Assembly: GCA_003446545.1 (NCBI GenBank)
Contig: DMAO01000306.1
Coordinates: 170 to 10,795, forward strand
Source: Sphaerochaeta sp.
GTDB lineage: Bacteria; Spirochaetota; Spirochaetia; Sphaerochaetales; Sphaerochaetaceae
Direction of reading: 5' to 3'
Length of the DNA stretch: 10,626 nucleotides
The translations under genes were made by a program, and so were the position numbers. The notes beneath the pieces were generated by a model. The model had not been told where the DNA came from, ran no database searches, and saw nothing but the letters and a program-made list of their open reading frames with translations. Positions 5,667-10,626 of this stretch are shown here, in pieces (the first letter of the stretch is position 1; each line of letters starts with the position of its first letter).

Positions 5667-6875
5667 ATGAAAGATATCACTGTGCCACGACCAGCATATT
5701 TGTTTACCTTGGAATCTTATATCGACGTACCTGTCGTAAAGATTTTGGCAGGTATCAGACGGTCTGGAAAATCTACTATCTTTTCAATGTTTAGCGAGTT
5801 ATTGAGACAAAAAGGTGTTCCTTCTGGCTCCATCATACATCGACGATATACAAGTATGGAAATCGATGAAGGATTCACTGCAGTACATATGTATAAAGAA
5901 TTGATACATCAGATACACGCAGAGAAAACGAGTTATCTCTTGCTAGATGAAGTCCAAGAGATTGAAGGTTGGGAAAAGGCAGTCAACGATGTATTTGAGA
6001 AGTATCCAGTGGATATCTACATAACTGGATCAAATTCCAGGTTGATGTCTTCAGAAATTTCTTCCTATCTCTCTGGGCGGTATGTTGAAATCCCTGTATA
6101 TACCTTGTCTTTCCAAGAATATCTTCTCTTTAAGTCGAATAGCACACTCACCCCGAGAGAGTTGCTGGTTGCATACATCAAGGGCGGCGGTTTTCCTGTT
6201 ACCGCACTATCAGATTTTTCTCAAGAAACCATCTATCAGATTGTGGAAGGAATCTATAATTCGGTTGTAACGAATGATATTGCTCGTCGTCATCAGATTA
6301 AAAACCAAGACCTTTTCAATCGTACAGTCCTCTATGTGATCGAAAATGTAGGAAAAACGTTTTCTGCTCATGCAATTGTAAAATTTCTTAAGAATGAAGG
6401 GCGGAAACTGAGTGTGGAGACCATCTATGATTATCTGGACTGGTTGGAAAAGGCTTTCATTATTTACCGATGCAAACGGTATGATCTACACGAAAAAATG
6501 GTTTTGAAAACCCAAGAAAAGTTCTATCTTGCAGACTCTTCCCTCAAATACTGTATCATGGGGTATAATTCAAAATCTCTTGCTTCCATGATGGAGAATA
6601 TCGTGTATCTAGAACTCAAACGACGCGGGTATACTGTTTACATTGGAAAGAATGGTGCCAAGGAGATTGATTTTGTCGCTGAGAAGCAAGAAGAAAGACT
6701 CTATATCCAAGTCTGCCGAAATCTCCCTGAATCATCAGACAGGGAAATTAGTAATCTCATGGAGATAAAGGACCACTATCCTAAGTGGGTAATAACTCTT
6801 GATGAATTTGCAGAAGGAAATGAAAACGGGATTCAGATCATGCATCTAGAGAACTTTCTCTTACGAGACTGGTAG
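5667..6875 (+). CDS. AAA_14-DUF4143 ATPase, first of two paralogues
   Basis: A 402-residue protein of the AAA_14 plus DUF4143 family, cytoplasmic ATPases whose physiological role is not settled. Walker A GIRRSGKST (29-37), Walker B YLLLDEVQ (90-97), sensor ITGSNSR (119-125) and SGR (136-138) are present. A winged-helix-like segment follows (about 230-265), then the C-terminal nuclease-fold DUF4143: MENIVYLEL (309-317) and KEIDFVA (332-338). The expected catalytic E-x-K is replaced by QVC (YIQVC, 346-350), suggesting no nuclease activity. The strand after Walker A (HRRYTSMEI) differs from the usual INFE pattern kept in its neighbour. The ribosome site is weak (AGG at 5661, close to the ATG). 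The upstream 130 bp are very AT-rich, with possible -35/-10 pairs such as TTGTTA (5589) and TATATT (5614). Confidence 0.88.
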   Translation: MKDITVPRPAYLFTLESYIDVPVVKILAGIRRSGKSTIFSMFSELLRQKGVPSGSIIHRRYTSMEIDEGFTAVHMYKELIHQIHAEKTSYLLLDEVQEIEGWEKAVNDVFEKYPVDIYITGSNSRLMSSEISSYLSGRYVEIPVYTLSFQEYLLFKSNSTLTPRELLVAYIKGGGFPVTALSDFSQETIYQIVEGIYNSVVTNDIARRHQIKNQDLFNRTVLYVIENVGKTFSAHAIVKFLKNEGRKLSVETIYDYLDWLEKAFIIYRCKRYDLHEKMVLKTQEKFYLADSSLKYCIMGYNSKSLASMMENIVYLELKRRGYTVYIGKNGAKEIDFVAEKQEERLYIQVCRNLPESSDREISNLMEIKDHYPKWVITLDEFAEGNENGIQIMHLENFLLRDW

Positions 6876-6926
6876 GTCCACTCCATCTCTTGCAGCCAGG
6901 CTTACAAGAAACCATACTTGTCTTTC

Positions 6927-7017
6927 TTAGCGTACTTTTTCTACAAAGTAAGCCAATTTGTACGTTAAAGCGTACTTATAACCATAATTCAAATTATTTG
7001 TCTTGTATGACGTACTT
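6927..7017. repeat. three CGTACTT repeats at 40-bp spacing with dyads
   Basis: CGTACTT occurs at 6931, 6971 and 7011, exactly 40 bp apart. Each lies in a dyad: 6927-6956 is a 30-bp quasi-palindrome (12 of 15 pairs); 6960-6975 is GTACG-6-CGTAC; 7005-7015 pairs GTA with TAC. The third copy sits between the proposed -35 and -10 of the next gene. This looks like a multi-site operator; the binding protein is unknown. Confidence 0.6.
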
Positions 7018-7031
7018 TTCTGCTCTATAGT
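7003..7031 (+). promoter_or_regulatory. candidate promoter of the second AAA_14-DUF4143 gene
   Basis: TTGTAT (7003-7008) and TATAGT (7026-7031) are 17 nt apart. This is the same -35 hexamer as in the proposed mntP promoter. The start site would be near 7038, with AGAGAGGA at 7039-7046 before the ATG at 7051, so the leader is very short. The third CGTACTT repeat lies in the spacer, so a bound protein would block polymerase. Confidence 0.4.
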
Positions 7032-7050
7032 TGAGTCAGAGAGGATAACC

Positions 7051-8235
7051 ATGTACATACAGAGAACTGAGTATCTTGAAAAGATCCGATCAGTAACTGG
7101 GAAACAGGTAATCAAAGTACTGACAGGAATGCGGAGAGTCGGGAAATCTACCATTCTCAAACAGATACAGGATACCCTTATTGTTACTGGGGTACCGAAG
7201 GAACAAATCATCAGTATTAATTTTGAGCTGTTGGAGAATGAGTCAATCACCCACTACAAAGCACTCTATGAGTTCATCCAGGAAAAGATGGTCAATGACA
7301 ACCGCTACTATATCTTCCTTGATGAAGTACAAGTTGTTGAAGGATTTGAGAAGGTGGTTAACTCATTGCATGCAAAAGATGCTGCTGAACTGTTCATCAC
7401 TGGTTCGAATTCCAGTCTCCTCTCAGGAGAATTGGCGACCTACCTTACCGGGCGTTTCTATTCAATTGAAATCCTTCCCCTCTCCTTCAAGGAGATGTAT
7501 GACTATATACCTTCTCCAACAAAAGAAGAAAAGTTTTTAACCTATATTCGCACAGGAGGACTTCCAGGGGTTCTCCAGTTCCCAGAAGAATCCACCAGAA
7601 AAAACTATCTTTTGGATATGTACCAATCAATTCTACTGCGGGATATTGTACAACGCCATGGAATCAGAAACGTGGATCTGCTGAAACGATTCATGCACTA
7701 CCTCATTGCAACTACCAGTCAGCGTTTCTCCGCTACTTCAATCTCTAAGTATCTGAAGCATGAACAAAGGAGTGTATCAAGGGAAACAATCTACCAGTAC
7801 CTCGAGTATGCAAAACAGGCCTTCTTGATTCATGGAGCTCCCAGGTATGATATCAAGGGCAAAGAGGTCTTCAAAACAAATGAGAAGTACTTTGTAAATG
7901 ATCTGGGAATCAGAGGACTATTCTTTGACAATGAACAGGATATTGCACAGTCACTGGAGAATATTGTGTACCTGCATCTTCGCAAAAACGGCTATGGGAT
8001 ACTCATTGGGGAACTGGAGACAAAGGAGATAGATTTTATTGCAACACGAGGAACCGAGAAACTCTATATCCAAGTCGCATATCTTCTTGCTGACCCCACT
8101 ACCATTGAAAGGGAATTTTCTCCTTTGGAGGCAATTGACGATAATTATCCAAAACTGGTTCTCTCTTTGGATCCAGTTGGACGTTCCCGCAATGGCATTC
8201 TCCATCGGAATATCATCGACTACCTACTCTCCTAA
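7051..8235 (+). CDS. AAA_14-DUF4143 ATPase, second of two paralogues
   Basis: A 394-residue paralogue of the preceding ATPase, aligning along its whole length. Walker A GMRRVGKST (26-34), Walker B YIFLDEVQ (87-94), sensor ITGSNSS (116-122) and TGR (133-135) are present. The canonical strand ISINFE (54-59), lost in its neighbour, is kept. DUF4143 has LENIVYLHL (302-310) and KEIDFIA (325-331), but YIQVA (339-343) replaces the nuclease E-x-K. The ATG at 7051 is chosen for AGAGAGGA at 7039-7046 and because the family starts about 25 residues before Walker A; the frame is open upstream to 7003. It has its own promoter with three 40-bp-spaced repeats, so it is probably controlled separately from the first copy. 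Its 3' end overlaps the convergent gene at 8224 by 12 bp. Confidence 0.92.
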   Translation: MYIQRTEYLEKIRSVTGKQVIKVLTGMRRVGKSTILKQIQDTLIVTGVPKEQIISINFELLENESITHYKALYEFIQEKMVNDNRYYIFLDEVQVVEGFEKVVNSLHAKDAAELFITGSNSSLLSGELATYLTGRFYSIEILPLSFKEMYDYIPSPTKEEKFLTYIRTGGLPGVLQFPEESTRKNYLLDMYQSILLRDIVQRHGIRNVDLLKRFMHYLIATTSQRFSATSISKYLKHEQRSVSRETIYQYLEYAKQAFLIHGAPRYDIKGKEVFKTNEKYFVNDLGIRGLFFDNEQDIAQSLENIVYLHLRKNGYGILIGELETKEIDFIATRGTEKLYIQVAYLLADPTTIEREFSPLEAIDDNYPKLVLSLDPVGRSRNGILHRNIIDYLLS

Positions 8236-8820
8236 CTCAGTCTCCTCTGTACCCCAGTCAGGGCAGTACTCTTCAATGAAGGTATTGAGCATCTGTAAAG
8301 CAGAGGCATCATCTGGATGACGCTTCTTCCAACCATCAATAAGTTCCTGCTTAAGCATTTCAGGGTAATCCTCCATATACTGCTCAAAGAAATCAGAAGT
8401 CGATTCATTCAGGCATTGATAAAGCCCCAAGAGTACCCCATGCATGTATGTTTGTTCTGCAGCATACTCACCTGTTTGGTAAAACATATCAATTTGATTG
8501 GTGAAGGGGTAGAACGCTTCAGAGACCATCTCATCAGCAACATCATACTCATCGCGATACCCTCCCTCCCTTTGTCTGCCTGATGCATTCCAACAATCTT
8601 CAACGTCAATCCCATCAAGTGCATTGAACACCAAGAAAGCAACATCTTCCACCGACACATCACAAAAAACCATGGCGGAGAGTCTCTCTATCTCCTTGGC
8701 AATCTCGGCATCTTTCTCAGCCAAGATACTGAGGACTTGGAGTGCCTGAGCACCACTGAGTGGATAGAGACGAGGAGCCTCAACTTCTTTTGCTGTTTTC
8801 TGCTTGGTGGGCTTTTCCAT
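8224..8820 (-). CDS. uncharacterised acidic 198-residue protein
   Basis: I do not recognise this family. The start is the ATG at 8820, with GGAG on the minus strand 8 nt upstream; the frame is open further upstream, but without ribosome sites. After a lysine-rich N-terminus (KPTKQKTAKE), the protein is predicted mostly helical and strongly acidic. It has few lysines, many aromatic residues and an acidic end (CPDWGTEETELGE). There is no signal peptide and no clear membrane segment. Two segments could be helical repeat units: VSVEDVAFLVFNALDG (about 76-91) and YGEYAAEQTYMHG-like sequence near 138-150. The gene is divergent from the DUF2779 remnant and convergent with the ATPase at 7051. A TTGACA-containing promoter with an overlapping dyad lies upstream, implying regulated transcription. 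Confidence 0.7.
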   Translation of the reverse strand: MEKPTKQKTAKEVEAPRLYPLSGAQALQVLSILAEKDAEIAKEIERLSAMVFCDVSVEDVAFLVFNALDGIDVEDCWNASGRQREGGYRDEYDVADEMVSEAFYPFTNQIDMFYQTGEYAAEQTYMHGVLLGLYQCLNESTSDFFEQYMEDYPEMLKQELIDGWKKRHPDDASALQMLNTFIEEYCPDWGTEETELGE

Positions 8821-8846
8821 TCTCTCGACTCCTTTATTCATCAAGT

Positions 8847-8885
8847 TTCTGGCAAGAGCATGAGCCAGAACTACCGTCTTGTCAA
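8847..8885 (-). promoter_or_regulatory. promoter with overlapping dyad for the 198-residue protein
   Basis: On the minus strand a perfect -35 TTGACA (8885-8880) is followed after 17 nt by CATGCT (8862-8857), a weak -10. The -10 lies in the loop of a perfect 7-bp inverted repeat, TTCTGGC (8847-8853) and GCCAGAA (8864-8870). Transcription would begin near 8850, about 30 nt before the ATG at 8820. The dyad is a likely operator. Confidence 0.45.
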
Positions 8886-8992
8886 TATTTGAGTCTGGGA
8901 AAAACCAGTTTATACCATTACATAGGATTTTTATCCACCGGTGACTCGACTGCTGTATACTATGCAGTGACAATTATTTGGAGAGAACCAGA

Positions 8993-9571
8993 ATGGTAAG
9001 AGAAAGGTATTTGACAAAATCCCGATTCAAGCTGGCAACTGAATGTCCAACAAAACTCTTCTATACAGGGAAAGAGTGCTATGCAAACCAGAACCTTGAT
9101 GATAGTTTTCTGCTTGCTCTCGCAGATGGGGAATTTCAGGTTGGAGAGCTAGCAAAATGCTATTTCCCAGATGGCCATGAGATCAAGACACTTGACTATG
9201 AGGAAGCGCTCAATGAAACCAATGATCTGCTACAGCTGGATAGTGTCATACTCTATGAAGCAGCCATTGCATCAGGAAACCTGTTTATCCGCGCCGACAT
9301 CTTGGTCAAAGAGGACGATCAAATCAAGCTATTCAAGGTGAAGGCAAAATCTTTCAATCCAGGGGAATCACATCCTTTTACCAATCGAGACGGAACAATC
9401 AGTGCAAAATGGAAGCCGTATCTCTATGATGTGGCATTTCAGAAGTATGTACTTTCCAGGGCACTCCCGCACTATAAGATATCAGCACATCTTATGATGG
9501 CTGACAAATCTGCTGTTTGTCCAACTGATGGATTGAATCAGAAGTTCCGACTGGTACATGATGCCACATGA
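8993..9571 (+). pseudogene. DUF2779 Cas4/AddB-like nuclease, N-terminal part up to an in-frame TGA
   Basis: The N-terminal 192 residues of a DUF2779-family protein. ATG at 8993 is chosen for GGAGAG (8980-8985) 7 nt upstream and for the family N-terminus RYLTKSRFK..ECPTKLFYTGK. The first Cys of a likely Fe-S set is Cys18. The PD-(D/E)XK core shows IRADIL (Asp102), but where an E-x-K is expected (LIEVKAKS in homologues as I remember them) this copy has LFKVKAKS. Lys115 replaces Glu, one GAG-to-AAG change. YLYDVAFQKYVL and DKSAVCPTDGLNQKF follow. A TGA at 9569-9571 stops translation, while the same frame continues with homologous sequence. The window otherwise uses TGA as a stop, and no recoding signal is evident, so this is most simply a nonsense mutation. 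Confidence 0.82.
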
Positions 9572-10465
9572 CGAAAGGGTGTCTCAATATCAGAAACCCT
9601 TACCATGAATGACCTAACACCCCCAATTCTCTGTACGGTAAATGTTGACAGAGAATGCGGGAGGATCTTTCAGACGCTTCATACGGTCAACAACACCTCC
9701 CTGCAGTTCTCCCATTATGTTGAGTTCTTAGCAGACTCCTATAAAACCGATACAAGAATTCCCTCTCCCATTGCCTCGAAATGCGCTGCATGTGAGTTCT
9801 ACACAACTGATAACAAGGAGCAATCGGGGCTCAAGAGCGGGAAGCAAGAATGCTGGAAAGAGGTTCTGGGATGGAGCGATGAAGATTTTGCATGCCAAAC
9901 CGTTTTGGATGTCTGGAGCTTCAGGGGAAAGGATAAACTGATTGAAAATGGTATCATCAAGATGGATGACATCCCTGAACACGCGGTACATCCGAAACCC
10001 GATACAAGCCCAGGAATCTCGGCGAGTGAACGACAATGGATGCAGATTCAGAAATACAAAACGAGAGACGATTCTCCCTGGATTGATCATAAGAACCTTA
10101 TGAAGGAAATGAACAGCTGGGTTTTCCCCCTTCACTTCATTGACTTCGAGACTACCATGGCAGCTATCCCATTCAATGCTGGGCTCCACCCCTATGAAGG
10201 AGTGGCGTTTCAATTTTCACATCATATCGTTCGCTGTGATGGTAGTGTGGAGCACGCTGGAGAGTATCTGAACACAGAACGTGGGGTACTCCCCAACTAC
10301 GGGTTCATACGGGCACTGAAAGAACAGTTGGAACATGACCAGGGAAGTGTTTTTCGCTACTCCAATCATGAAAACACATTCCTTAATTTGATCTATCAGC
10401 AACTCAATGCTGGTACAGGAGACATCCCAGACAGAGCGCAACTCCAGAGCTTTATCCTACGATAA
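9572..10465 (+). pseudogene. DUF2779 protein, continuation after the stop, C-terminus lost
   Basis: Same frame as the preceding part; the first usable ATG is at 9605. Numbered as one protein, it holds KCAACEF (Cys264, Cys267) and ECWKE (Cys287), which with Cys18 could form a Cas4/AddB-like Fe-S cluster. GWSDEDF and VLDVWSFRGKDKLI follow, then the DUF2779 exonuclease-like core HFIDFETTMAAIPF (Asp384, Glu386) and PYEGVAFQFSHH. It ends at DRAQLQSFILR and a TAA. Homologues continue into a VDL motif that carries the third acidic residue of the core and a further C-terminal region. None of this is found in any downstream frame, so a second break lies near 10455-10465. The rightward gene remnant meets an unrelated leftward gene 32 bp later. 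Confidence 0.82.
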
Positions 10466-10497
10466 ACCTAAAAGTAGACCTATAAATCACTACGTTT

Positions 10498-10626
10498 TCA
10501 GCAACCTTTAGATAGTTTCAAAGTTTCAGTCTTGAACGTCTCCAAGTCAACCGACGAAGGGACTTTTACCTTCAGCTCCTTATAGAACTCCTTCACCTGC
10601 TTGTTTGGGACTTCAACAATAACCGT
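10498..10626 (-). CDS. 3' end of an unrecognised leftward gene
   Basis: On the minus strand an open frame enters from the window edge and runs 42 codons to a TGA at 10500-10498. The reading is rich in Val, Lys and Glu (KQVKEFYKELKVKVPSSVD and ETFKTETLKLSKGC), with balanced codons that look coding rather than random. It has no start inside the window. The family cannot be identified. It could be a small regulatory or antitoxin-like protein, but nothing here proves that. Its 3' end faces the broken end of the DUF2779 gene. Confidence 0.5.
   Translation of the reverse strand, partial: TVIVEVPNKQVKEFYKELKVKVPSSVDLETFKTETLKLSKGC

Noticed and set aside
9017..9025. AAATCCCGA, identical to one arm of the repeat at 3185-3260.
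   Set aside because: It lies in conserved DUF2779 coding sequence (TKSRF) with no second arm nearby; one 9-bp match may be chance.
9569..9571. TGA read as selenocysteine.
   Set aside because: No Cys or Sec is expected at this place in the family as far as I can recall, no evident SECIS-like hairpin follows, and the rest of the gene is decaying.
1..10626. CRISPR array, tRNA or rRNA genes.
   Set aside because: No regularly spaced 25-40 bp direct repeats and no cloverleaf or rRNA-like sequence were noticed on either strand.

Overview
The window looks like a genome-plasticity island in a bacterium of moderate GC content. The protein styles (AAA_14/DUF4143 ATPases, a DUF2779 protein, MntP, orphan transposition ATPases) would fit a free-living or host-associated spirochaete such as Sphaerochaeta. 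That assignment is a guess from family flavour only; no marker gene is present.

Layout. 159-734: an intact MntP-type manganese exporter with a TTG start set by a perfect AGGAGG. 735-1207: no clear gene, but a strong bidirectional terminator at 885-921 and a 31-nt dyad just before the next gene. 1208-1588: a cysteine-rich DUF3795 protein. 1834-3231 (leftward): an overlapping three-gene operon headed by an ExeA/TniB/MuB-like AAA+ ATPase with no ATG start and no transposase partner, closed by a good terminator. 3342-5020 (rightward): two translationally coupled tyrosine recombinases. The first has all catalytic residues; the second is cut off at its first catalytic arginine. 5021-5492: the 3' part of a von Willebrand A-domain gene, fused directly to the broken recombinase. 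5667-6875 and 7051-8235: two tandem paralogous AAA_14-DUF4143 ATPases, the second preceded by three CGTACTT repeats spaced exactly 40 bp. 8224-8820 (leftward): an unrecognised 198-aa acidic protein. 8993-10465: a DUF2779 Cas4/AddB-like nuclease homologue broken by an in-frame TGA, with a second apparent active-site substitution and a missing C-terminus. 10498-10626 (leftward): the 3' end of an unrecognised gene that runs off the window.

How it fits together. At least three genes are broken or cut (recombinase B, the vWA gene, DUF2779) and a fourth (the AAA+ ATPase) lacks a normal 5' end. The mobility genes lie head to head around a 110-bp region rich in inverted repeats. The simplest reading is that a recombinase-carrying element, possibly of the Recombinase-In-Trio type, inserted here and then lost its distal part together with the 5' half of the vWA gene. 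The two ATPases, the 198-aa gene and the DUF2779 remnant look like accessory cargo. No complete new defence system can be demonstrated. The best leads are the regulatory repeats before the second ATPase, the paired inverted repeats between the mobility genes, and the unusual Gln in place of the catalytic Glu in both DUF4143 domains.
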